From Lathyrus oleraceus (Eukaryota; Streptophyta; Magnoliopsida; Fabales; Fabaceae): a DNA stretch of 64,000 nucleotides. The stretch spans positions 18,274,665-18,338,664 of the forward strand of contig NC_066583.1 in NCBI RefSeq assembly GCF_024323335.1. Reading direction: 5' to 3'. The position numbers were made by a program, and so were the translations under genes. Positions 34,950 to 44,681 of this stretch are shown here, in pieces; position 1 is the stretch's first letter; the number at the start of each line of letters is the position of its first letter. Under the pieces are notes generated by a model. The model was given only the letters and a program-made list of their open reading frames with translations, was not told the origin of the DNA and did not search any database.

Positions 34950-36743
34950 ATTTCATTTCTTTCCCCAAAACGCAGTAGTTTAGATTAGTGAGTCCCAAAT
35001 TACGCTTATGCCATCGTTGACTCTTATGTTGACCAATTGCCATGCCATGTTCTTCATGTTTCCATTCAAATGTTCATCAACTTCCATAATTCATTTTAAA
35101 TTCATTTTAACTCCAAAAATTATGAAATTTTTTGCATGATGATCACAAATGAGTCTAGTATTTTATTGTGAATTTTAATTAATTTTTCAGTGGCTGGATT
35201 TTAAATGATAATTGTTTTCCCAACATGTATGCCAAAACGACACCCTTTACCATTTAAATTGTGAAATACTCATGACATATCCATTGCCTTTGAAATTTTT
35301 TGTGATGAAACTAGACATGTTCACCTTCATTTTGATATAAAGTTTGTGGATTTCCCATTTGTGGTTTGCTGGATATGATTTTTTGAAGTTATGTGTCACA
35401 TTTGGTGTCATACCATGATCATGCATTTTCCCTAATTTTGTTCACATGCTTCCTTGCATCCAATTGACCCCATTTTTTGCATGAATGATCCTTTGTATGT
35501 CTATTTCATGTATGAATTTTCTTGGAATTAATCTTGCTGTTTTCCATTTGATTGTGAATTTTCTTCCATGCTTGGTCATTTGTTGACTTTTTGTGCTATA
35601 CATTGCCAAATCTTTTGGGAAATTCTCATAACATATCACATGATCATGCAATTTCATATGTGATAACTAGACATCTCAAGCTTTGCATTGGTGTTAATCT
35701 CATTCATTTCTCATCTGTTTTCAATTTGATATGATTTTTTGAAGTTGACACATGCTTGTTGACTTTCTTTGTACATGCTTGAACTTGGTTTGACTTCATG
35801 ATTTTAGTTGACTGCCTTCCTCTCATCCAAATGCCATGAAATTTTACATGTCTACCATGTTGGATGTTAGGATTGAGTGTGATTTATTTGATGATTTTTG
35901 AGATTGTTTAGGTTGACTTTTGATGCAAGGCATTCTGTTGACTTTTGTATGCTTTCCTTTGCCTTACTTTGATTTCAAATGTTCATGAAATGATAATGAT
36001 GCATGATATGATTGTGGGCCCAATTGCGATTGCTTTCTAATTGGTTGACTTTGACTTTGAGTTGACTTTTCCTTGCTGCCTTGACTTTTTCTTTCATCTT
36101 TGACCCTAGGCTAGCCCTAGTGGTCCTTTGGACTTATGTTGAGTTCATCTGTTTCAGGTTGAGCATAGTGCTTCCAAGATCATACCAATTTGATTGATGT
36201 TTGTTTGTCTATATTGTGCTAACCTTTTGTTTTGTAGGTGACTCATGTGTTTGAGTCTTACTTTGCACAGTTGACCTTCTGTGGTTGACTGTTTATCCAT
36301 TCCTTTTGGTTTTAACTTTGAAACCGTTTACTGATTGGTTTGACTTTTTCAGGTACCTTAGTTGCTTAAGTTCTCTGAACTTGCTTTGCTTTTCTTTTTA
36401 GCAACTTGCTTGAGGTATAATCTCTTTTACTCCATGTAGTCTGGAAGACCTGGCCTGTTACTTGGCCAGGCAACTGTCTGAAGTCCTCCTTAAGAGGCAA
36501 TGTTTGTGGATGTTTACTTTTGTCCCTGCATAGAGTCAAAGTCCTCCTAAGTGAAGAGGCAATTGGTGGAAGGTAGGGATATGCAATCTATCCCCCACTA
36601 TTCAGTGTGTCATCTGCCTTGCTCACACCACTGTGTTGATGCATTGCAGATACAAACCCAAGATCTTGTACAACTGTACAGTTGAGTCAGTTTTAAATGT
36701 GTAGAAGGGTTCCCACTTTCTGAACCCACACATTCTTGTCTTG

Positions 36744-36770
36744 AGCTCTCCCAGGCCTGGGATAAGAGCT
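36744..36770 (+). promoter_or_regulatory. Conserved 27-nt LTR stem-loop (C 5' LTR)
   Basis: Arms AGCTCT/AGAGCT enclose the perfect palindrome CCCAGGCCTGGG. The 3' LTR copy is 56429-56455. The same module is in B and D. Confidence 0.65.
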
Positions 36771-36933
36771 GTGAGGTCTCATCCTCACTTCATCCTTTCA
36801 TCTGCTTCACCTTAGTCTCTCAATGGCAAGGTTAAGAGCACCTTTTACCCTATTCCAGTTGGCCCTAGTGCCTAACCCTTGTTTGAGCCTCTTGCTTGTG
36901 TATAGTGTGTGCTATCTGTGCTTGTAGGATTTG

Positions 36934-37105
36934 TTTGACTTGCTTCCTGTGCAAGATAGGATAGTTTGACTTGCTTCCTGTGCAAGATAGGATTGTTTGA
37001 CTTGCTTCCTGTGCAAGTTAGGATTAGTTTAGACTTGCTTCCTGTGCAAGTTAGGTTTTGCTTGGCTTGCTTCCTGTGCAAGTTAAGTGTGTGTGGCTTG
37101 CTTCC
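36934..37105 (+). repeat. Roughly 30-bp tandem repeat in C 5' LTR
   Basis: GACTTGCTTCCTGTGCAAG or a close variant recurs six times. Each unit has small complementary arms CTTGC/GCAAG. The 3' LTR copy lies at 56619-56790 with the same number of units. Confidence 0.9.
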
Positions 37106-38098
37106 TGTGTGAGCCATACTTAGGATAGGTTGGCCCTTGTGCCATTCAGCTAGAAACCATAACTTAGGGTTGCTTTTGCATGACAACATCTAGGCTCGAG
37201 TCGTAGTCTCCCTAGAGTTGTGTCTCCCTCTGTTATCTGGTTAGGCTAGAACCTTTATCCCTGCGTAGGGGAACTACATCGCCCTGATCTTCATACCAGA
37301 TGAAGTATGTAGGCAGGAGATTGAGCTGATCTCTCCGGGCGCCCTTTTTCTTTGTGTTTGTGTTGTTTGACCTTTGCTAGGCTCGAGTCCCCGTACTCCT
37401 TAGCATTTGCTGTTTGTTTGTGTTGTTTGACAGTTATAGGCTGAGTCCCCGACTCCCTATCTATCTGTTGTGTTGTTTTGGTTCGGATGCTGATGTAAGC
37501 CCAGTGATTGGCATTCAGGCTCCATGTTTGCCTTCTTGTGTGTGTTTTAGGTTCGGATGCTGACATAAGTCCAGCGATCGGCAGTCGGGCTCCATGTTTG
37601 CCTGTGCTTTGTTTGTTTGTGTGCGTGTCAGCCGAGCTACGAATGCTCTGATTCTTCTCTCGTCCGAGAAGATACGTATGCATAGGATGCGATATCCTAG
37701 CGAGCATGTGTCGTTTCCCCAGTCCGAACTACTTCGACTCTGATGTCTATGCCTGATAGACTAAGTAGGCCCAGGATGCGACATCCTGCCGAGTCCAGTT
37801 TCAGTCAGTCTCTTTCGTTTCTTTCAGCCAGTGTGTGTAGATGTTTATGAGCAGTGTTTTAGCAACCAATATTCCTTCCTTTTGTGCGTGGATCCCGTAG
37901 AGTACTACGGATGCGTAGGGGTGCTAATACCTTCCCTTCGCATAACCGACTCCCGAACCCATACTCTTTGGTCGCGAGACCATGTTCTTTCCCAGGTTTA
38001 CTCTGAGCGTTTCCTTTCCCTCTTTTGGGATAAATAACGCACGGTGGCGGCTCTGTTGTTCTTTCTTTTCCCGCCGGTTTTTCGCGCGATGCGACAGC

Positions 38099-38116
38099 TG
38101 GCGACTCTGCTGGGGA
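38099..38116 (+). other. Element C primer binding site
   Basis: tggcgactctgctgggga begins two bases after the LTR end. It is identical to B's PBS and is the minus-strand priming site (tRNA-Arg in described Ogre elements). Confidence 0.9.
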
Positions 38117-38923
38117 TATAGAGAAGTTGACCTGTGCTGGTCCGTCTTCCCTAAGCGAGTCTCTCCTAGCGCTCTCTAGGTTAGGGTTTTGGTTGCTTTG
38201 TGCTGTGTTTATTTATTGCATTCATTATTTACTGTTTGCATTCATTGTCTGTTGTTTGCATTTATGTTTGTAATTATGTTTGCATTCATATTCATCTGTT
38301 CACCTGGCTGGTTGTCTGTTTCTCTCTGTTGGGGTGGGAGTTCTATGAGGTAAAAGGCCCAATACCCAGGCTATGAGTGAAATCTAGGAAACCTAGGAAT
38401 AGAGTGATTCATGGGAAGCGGGTGGTGTACGCCACTTAGCGGAACATTGATATCACGAGCAGTTCAGACTCTGATGGGGTATTATCGGTGCATACATCGG
38501 GTGTGCACAGGATGATATTCTTGAAAGGGTTGTTTATCCTGCGTTTCTCTTGACCTTACCCTGGCCTAGACTACACCCGTGAGTGGGGAAGGGTTCATCA
38601 TTACAGGTACTGTTGGTGACTTATGGTTCTGTTGGTAACTTTGGGTTCAGACAACAGTATATTCAGTTGACCTTGGGTTTTCAAGTTGGATTTGGGTTCT
38701 GAGTTTAGACCGAAGCTTCGACTTTGTGATCAGAGATGCACCGCCAGCCAGTTGTGTCTGCATCATGTGCATCATAGCATATTTATTTTCAAAAAGAAAC
38801 GCAAAAAAAAAAAATGAAAAAAAAAGAAAAAAAAAAGAAAAAAAAGAAAAAAAAAGAAAAAAAACTAATCCCTGCATGCATATCATTTCTCAGGTACATT
38901 CCAGAGCTTGTTCACTGATAGAG
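38117..38923 (+). other. Element C leader with A-rich tract
   Basis: About 0.8 kb of non-coding leader. An A-rich low-complexity tract occupies 38791-38864 (runs of A broken by G). It is followed by a pyrimidine stretch ending TTTCTCAG at 38893, which resembles a 3' splice site 30 nt before the ORF1 ATG. Confidence 0.8.
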
Positions 38924-40240
38924 ATGGCAACAGTCCCAGAGTTGAAGCGGAAGACCTGTATCTACGTTTTTCACCGGGAGCCTTTAACGCCTCTGATTAA
39001 GTTGGGCAGTCTTGTGACCAGTGATCGTCTAGGGGGGTTCGTGAACCAGTATGGGGATATCCTGACAGTGTTGAAGACAGTAGTTGACCCGGTGCCGTTG
39101 CAGACACTTCTTCAGTTCTATGACCCGGAGCTTAGATGTTTCACGTTCCAAGATTACCAGTTAGCACCTACTCTCGAGGAGTATTCTATATTGTTGAGCA
39201 TCCCGATTCAGCATCAGGTTCCTTTCTTGGACGTACCAAAGGAGGTTGACTTTAAGGTTGTTGCCAGAGCTCTCCGGTTGAGTGTTAAGGAAGTTTGTGA
39301 TAATTGGAAGCCCAGTGGGGGAGTTGTGGGTCTGCCATTGAAGTTTCTTCTGAGAATAGCCAGAGATGAAGCAGAAAAGGGGAATTGGGAAGTTTTTCAC
39401 GCACAGCTAGCTGCCATGATCTATGGGATCATCCTATTTCCCAGTATGCCAAATTTCATTGACTTCACTGCTATCAGCATTTTCATCAGAGGGAATCCAA
39501 TCCCTACTCTTCTAGCTGATACTTACTATGCCATCCACAGTAGGCATGGTAGGGGTGGAGCCATCAGGTGCTGTCTACCTCTCCTGTTCAAATGGTTCAT
39601 GTCTCTTCTGCCAGCCAGTGGACCGTTTGTGGATACCCAGAGCACTCTGAAGTGGACTCAGAGGATCATGTCGCTCACATCTTATGACATCAGATGGCAA
39701 TCTTACCGGATGAATGTGAAGAATGTTATTATGAGCTGTGGAGAATTCCGGAGTGTGCCACTCGTGGGGACCAAGGGTTGTATAAATTATAATCCAGTTC
39801 TTTCTCTTCGCCAGTTAGGTTTTGTTATGAGTAGAAGACCACGTGAAGCTGAGATAGCCGAGAGTGTGTACTTTGAGAAGAAGGATGACCCTGTTAGGTT
39901 GGAGCAGATTGGGAGAGCTTGGAAGTCCATTGGTGTCAGAGATGGATCCGTCTTAGGGAAGAAGTTTGCCATAGCCATGCCCGATTACACTGATTGGGTC
40001 AAGAAGAGAGTGGAAACTTTGTTGTTACCCTATGATAGGATGGAGCCGTTGCAGGAGCAACCACCTTTGATCCTTGCTGATAGTGTGTCTGCTGAACACT
40101 ATAAGCAAGCCCTAATGGAGAGTCGTCGTCTGAGAGAGAAGGAGCAAGACACTCAATGGAGTTGTATAAAGCTCAGGCTGATAGGTTGCACATGGCCCAT
40201 CAACTCAGGGAAGTACAAGGAGAAGATGCTAGCAGAGTAA
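38924..40240 (+). CDS. Element C ORF1 (unknown function, PMD-like), frameshifted at the 3' end
   Basis: 438 residues from the ATG at 38924, chosen because it corresponds to the start of element B's ORF1 and follows the A-rich leader; the frame is open further upstream only through that tract. The N-terminal 370 residues align with B's ORF1: FYDPELRCFTFQDYQLAPTL (about 65-84), IYGIILFPS, NPIPTLLADTYY, CCLPLLFKWF, GCINYNPVLSLRQLGF, and a PYDRMEP region. From about 40155 the sensible frame moves to the one running to 40563, and the last 27 or so residues here look like out-of-frame sequence. This is the extra ORF1 typical of Ogre elements. Its function is unknown, and a plant mobile domain relationship is a guess from the motif pattern. 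Confidence 0.85.
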   Translation: MATVPELKRKTCIYVFHREPLTPLIKLGSLVTSDRLGGFVNQYGDILTVLKTVVDPVPLQTLLQFYDPELRCFTFQDYQLAPTLEEYSILLSIPIQHQVPFLDVPKEVDFKVVARALRLSVKEVCDNWKPSGGVVGLPLKFLLRIARDEAEKGNWEVFHAQLAAMIYGIILFPSMPNFIDFTAISIFIRGNPIPTLLADTYYAIHSRHGRGGAIRCCLPLLFKWFMSLLPASGPFVDTQSTLKWTQRIMSLTSYDIRWQSYRMNVKNVIMSCGEFRSVPLVGTKGCINYNPVLSLRQLGFVMSRRPREAEIAESVYFEKKDDPVRLEQIGRAWKSIGVRDGSVLGKKFAIAMPDYTDWVKKRVETLLLPYDRMEPLQEQPPLILADSVSAEHYKQALMESRRLREKEQDTQWSCIKLRLIGCTWPINSGKYKEKMLAE

Positions 40241-40563
40241 GGAGCAAGAAGAGATCCTATGAGGAGATAGAGTCTATGTTAGATGCGGAGCATAGGGAAT
40301 GTCTGAGGCTGCAGAGAGCAGAAGCAAGTTATCAGAAGAAGATCAGAGACTTGGAGAAGCAACTCAGAGATAAAGATATCCAGTTGAAGAAGGAAGTAGA
40401 CTTGAGACAGGCATCAGAGAACCACCTTGGAGGAGAAGTGGTAGAGCTGAGAAGACAATTGAAGGAGAAGATTACCCCTCTACCAGAATGCTCAGAATGC
40501 TCACTGTTGATAGACCAGTGCCATTACCTGAAGACCCTCATTCCAGAAGACCGTCTGTCTTAG
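40156..40563 (+). pseudogene. Element C ORF1 C-terminal coiled-coil part, in shifted frame
   Basis: 135 residues, charged and heptad-like (RSKKRSYEEIESMLDAEHRE, then KKIRDLEKQLRDKDIQLKKE), so a coiled coil is likely. It overlaps the end of the upstream ORF1 frame in the -1 register. The frame is open from 40105. I read it as the natural C-terminus of ORF1 cut off by a single-base loss near 40155. An alternative is a separate small ORF starting at the ATG at 40156. I see no slippery heptamer that would argue for programmed frameshifting. Confidence 0.7.
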
Positions 40564-41087
40564 TTTGTATCTCTGATTGTATTTTGTTGAGAATCACCTC
40601 CAGGCTTGTTGGATGGGATTCATTTGCGTGTAAGCCATCTCTTGGATCTTTTGTTAAGAATCACCTCCAGGCTTGTTGGATGGGATTCATTTGCGTGTAA
40701 GCCATCTCTTGGATCTTTTGTTAAGAATCACCTCCAGGCTTGTTGGATGGGATTCTTTTTCTTTGTACGTTGTTTATTCAGATATTCTGTTGACATTGGT
40801 TGTATGCCTTTTTACCCTTATGTATATATAAGGATGTCAGCATTTCCTTGTATCTGTTTGTTCTCTTGTTGCTGCAGGTTGCCATCTTTTTCAGGATGGG
40901 TCAGGCTCTTTGAATGCCTGAGAAATGAGCATATCATGTGCATCATACGCATCATTAGCATCATACTCATATCATTTTGCATAACAGGTGTTCTTGATCG
41001 TGACTTCTCACTCTTGGTTCCTGTTCAGGCAGGATAGCTGATCAACGTCCGCACCGCTACTCAACAAGACTGAATCAACAGAGAAGT
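40564..41087 (+). other. Element C spacer between ORF1 and gag
   Basis: Non-coding. It contains a 67-bp tandem repeat (40591-40756), then CATCAT-rich sequence (about 40930-40990) ending in TTTTGCATAACAG, which resembles branch-point and acceptor sequence. Confidence 0.7.
40591..40756 (+). repeat. 67-bp tandem repeat, about 2.5 copies
   Basis: GAATCACCTCCAGGCTTG begins at 40591, 40658 and 40725. The first two units are identical by eye and the third stops after about 31 bp. Confidence 0.95.
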
Positions 41088-44000
41088 ATGGATCAATTTC
41101 AAGCTGAGTTGGCTGAGATGAAGGCAAGCATGGCCCAGTTTATGAATATGATGCAAGGGGTTGCGCAAGGTCAAGAAGAACTTCGAGCTATGGTTCAGAG
41201 ACAAGAGGCTGCAAATCCACCGATCAACCATGCTCCGCCAGAGGGAGGCCCGGTCAATGATAACAATATTGCTGCTGCTGTACCCGTCAACAACTATGCT
41301 GTAGGTGATGAGTTGGGGGGTATTCGAATCAACGGACAACCTATTGTTCCAGATGCCGCTAATGCCAGAGTAGTCCGTGCTCCGGCCCGTAATCCTGCTA
41401 CGATTGTTGACAGACAAGAGGATATGTTCTCTCTGCTCAGTGAAGACGAAGACATTCTAGGAAGGGTTAATGAGAGAGATCGTAAGGTTGAAGCTCTTGC
41501 TGAGAAGATCCGTGCTATGGAAAGTCAAAATTCCCTCGGTTTTGATGTTACTAATATGGGGTTGGTAGAAGGTTTGAGAATCCCTCACAAGTTCAAAGCA
41601 CCGTCATTCGACAAATACAACGGTACTTCTTGCCCTCGCACCCATGTGCAGGCTTACTACAGGAAAATCTCTGCGTATACCGATGATGAAAAGATGTGGA
41701 TGTATTTTTTCCAAGATAGTCTATCTGGGGCTTCTTTGGACTGGTACATGGAATTGAAGAGAGATTCGATCCGATGCTGGAGAGATCTGGGTGAGGCCTT
41801 CTTGAAGCAGTATAAACACAACATGGACATGGCACCGAGCCGGACTCAGCTGCAGAGTCTTTGTCAGAAATCCGGAGAAAGCTTCAAGGAGTATGCCCAG
41901 AGGTGGCGTGAGCTGGCCGCTAGAGTTCAACCCCCTATGCTGGAGAGGGAGCTGACAGACATGTTTATTGGTACTCTTCAAGGTGTGTTTATGGACCGGA
42001 TGGGGAGCTGCCCGTTCGGTAGTTTTTCTGATGTTGTCATTTGTGGAGAAAGGACTGAGAGTCTAATCAAAGCTGGTAGGATCCATGACGCTGGTTCCTC
42101 GTCTTCATTAAAGAAACCCTTCTCTGGAGCACCTCGCCGTAGAGAAGGAGAGACCAATGCTGTACAGCACAGAGGGGGTGTGTACAGAACAAATGCTAAC
42201 AGAGATCAATATCGTCCAGTGGCTGCAGTAACCATTCCGACACCTCAACCTCGTCAACAACAACAACCAAGAGTTCAACAACCGCAACAACAACAACAAC
42301 AGCAGCGTCCTTATCAGCCCAGACAGAAATTGCAGGCTGATAGAAGATTTGATCCTCTGCCTATGTCTTACGCAGAGCTACTACCCGAACTACTCCGGTT
42401 GGGGATGATTGAGTTGCGTACAATGGCTCCGCCTACAGTGCTGCCTCCTGGTTATGATGCAAACGCCCGTTGTGACTTTCACTCTGGGGCACCAGGCCAC
42501 CATACTGAGAAGTGTCGAGCTCTCCAGCACAAGGTTCAAGATTTGATCGATGCCAAGGCAATCAACTTCGCTCCAGTGCCTAATGTCGTAAACAACCCTA
42601 TGCCTCAGCATGGTGGGCATAGAGTGAACAATATTGAAGGGAAAGAAGCTGAAGATCTGGTTGTTAATGTTGATGATGTTCAGACTTCTCTGCTAGTTGT
42701 GAAGGGTCGTCTGCTGAATGGGGGTGTCTACCCGGGCTGTGACGAGAATTGTTTGGGCTGTGCAGAATCTGAGAATGGTTGCGACCAGTTAAGGGCCGGT
42801 ATCCAGGGTATGATGGATGAGGGTTGTTTGCAATTCAGTAGGGCTGTAAAAGATCGTGGAACAGCGTCAACTATCACCATTTACTTTAAACCGTCTGAAG
42901 AACGTGGACAAAGGGTCGTCAGTGCACCTGCAACAAATGGTACCCCAGTTACCATTCCTGTGCCTGTAACCATCAGTGTTCCAACTACTATCGTCGCGTC
43001 TGGAAGAAGGGCTGTTGAGAATAGTAGAGCCGTGCCATGGAAGTATGATAATGCTCATCGCAGTTACAGAAGGGCTGAAAGTCAGACAAGACCAGTGAAT
43101 CAAACTCCAGTGACAATTGGTTTACCGAATAGAGTTCCTGCAACTGTTGGTCCGGCTGTGGATAATGTAGGGGGTCCAGGAGGTTTTACCAGAAGCGGTC
43201 GTCTGTTCGCACCGCAACCTTTGAGGGACAATAATGCCGAGGCTCTCGCCAGAGCAAAGGGTAAGCAAGCTGTGGTTGAGGAAGAACCTGTCCAGAAGGG
43301 AGCACCCGAGGGGTCATTTGAGAAGGACGTGGAGGAGTTTATGAAGATAATCAAGAAAAGTGACTACAAGATTGTGGATCAGTTGAATCAGACTCCGTCC
43401 AAGATTTCTATACTTTCACTGTTGATGTGCTCTGAAGCACACCGTAATGCCTTGCTGAAGATGTTGAATCTGGCTTACGTGCCTCAGGAGATTTCTGTCA
43501 ATCAACTAGAAGGTGTGATGGCCAATGTGAGCACCAGACATGGTGTGGGTTTCACCAACCTGGACTTACCACCTGAAGGGCGAAACCATAACAAAGCCTT
43601 GCACATTACCATGGAGTGCAAGGGGGCAGTGTTGTCTCATGTATTGGTAGACACCGGGTCGTCGTTGAATGTGTTGCCTAAGCAGATTCTGAGGAAGATT
43701 GACGCGGAAGGGTTTGTGCTTAATCCCAGTGACCTGATCGTTCGTGCTTTCGACGGCTCCAAACGTTCTGTGTGTGGGGAGGTTACCTTGCCTGTGAAGA
43801 TAGGTCCTGAGGTATTCAATGTCATCTTCTATGTTATGGACATCCAGCCCGCCTATAGTTGTTTGTTGGGGCGTCCGTGGATTCATGCAGCAGGGGCAGT
43901 CTCGTCGACTCTCCATCAAAAGCTCAAATATGTCTGGAACGGTCAGATTGTGACTGTGTGCGGTGAAGAAGAGATTCTGGTGAGTCATCTATCCTCGTTC

Positions 44001-44425
44001 AAATATGTTGAGGTGGATGGCGAGATCCACGAAACCTTATGCCAGGCATTTGAGACTGTGGCTCTTGAGAAAGTGGCGTACGCTGAGCAGAGGAAGCCGG
44101 GTGTTTCAATTACTTCTTACAAACAGGCTAAGGAGGTCGTTGATTCTGGCAAGACTGAAGGCTGGGGCAAGATGGTGGATTTGCCGGTTAAAGAAGACAA
44201 ATTTGGTGTTGGTTATGAGCCTCTCCAAGCAGAGCAGAATGGTCAAGCGGGTCCGAGTACCTTTACCAGCGCTGGGCTGATGAATCATGGCGACGTCTCT
44301 GCAACCGGTAGTGAAGACTGTGACAGCGATTGTGGTTTGGACAACTGGGTTCGCCCGTGTGCACCAGGGGGGTCTATCAACAACTGGACGGCTGAAGAAG
44401 TGGTTCAAGTTACTCTTCTGACAGA
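41088..44425 (+). CDS. Element C gag-protease (exon 1 of gag-pro-pol)
   Basis: 1113 residues from the ATG at 41088. Order: N-terminal heptad-like region (MDQFQAELAEMKASMAQFMN), gag capsid core at about 165-300 (YNGTSCPRTHVQAYYRKI, SGASLDWYMEL, FLKQYKHN), a glutamine-rich stretch at about 385-410 encoded by CAA runs, a variant zinc knuckle at about 462-476 (CDFHSGAPGHHTEKC, i.e. C-x2-H-x5-H-x4-C), a long linker, and an aspartic protease with LVDTGSSLNVLP near 855 and LLGRPWIH downstream. It forms the particle core and matures the polyprotein. The TAA at 44427-44429 lies inside the intron, so spliced RNA continues into pol while unspliced RNA ends here. That would give a gag-pro to gag-pro-pol ratio set by splicing. 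The frame is fully open. Confidence 0.95.
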
Positions 44426-44681
44426 GTAATTTTCTGTTGTTTTGTCATTTTGCATGAAAATCCTACGTTCTGCCCAAGGCGTAGTGATTCATTTTTGTAG
44501 GGCCTCATCATGTTTTAATGATTATCATTAATGAAGGACATTTTTTGAACAAACTTTGTGATCCTTGTCTTTCTATTTTTTGTTTTCATTTTCCTTTTTC
44601 AAAAACAATAAAAATGGCAATGTTTTTTGTTTTTGTGACTTTATTGAACTCTTTTTCTAAAACAAAGCATCAAACATGCAG
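44426..44681 (+). other. Element C Ogre intron (256 nt)
   Basis: The donor GTAATT starts at 44426 and the acceptor AACATGCAG ends at 44681. Joining 44425 to 44682 forms a GAA codon and continues exactly in the frame of pol. The donor hexamer is the same as in element A and the stop codon TAA is part of the donor. A regulated intron here is established for Ogre. The precise sites are my inference from frame, consensus and conservation between A and C. Confidence 0.88.

Larger units (their letters stand above)
31040..38096 (+). repeat. Element C 5' LTR (7057 bp)
   Basis: Begins TGTAGCACCTC and ends GCGACA. It matches 50724-57781 almost perfectly. It includes a CCAAT-bearing hairpin (34922-34949), a 27-nt stem-loop (36744-36770), six roughly 30-bp tandem repeats (36934-37105), and gtaag-cccag/gattggca motifs near 37490-37590. 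I could not identify a convincing TATA box. Short ORFs in it (for instance 33985-34188) recur identically in the other LTR and show no coding features. Confidence 0.96.

Noticed and set aside
37291..37707. 138-residue minus-strand ORF, repeated at 56976-57392
   Set aside because: Antisense to LTR repeats in both C LTRs; no protein features.
38791..38864. A-rich tract as poly(A) tail of a retrogene or SINE
   Set aside because: It sits within the leader of C at the expected place before ORF1 and has no target duplication of its own.
40105..40240. Programmed -1 frameshift in ORF1
   Set aside because: No slippery heptamer or clear downstream pseudoknot seen in the overlap; a base loss is simpler.
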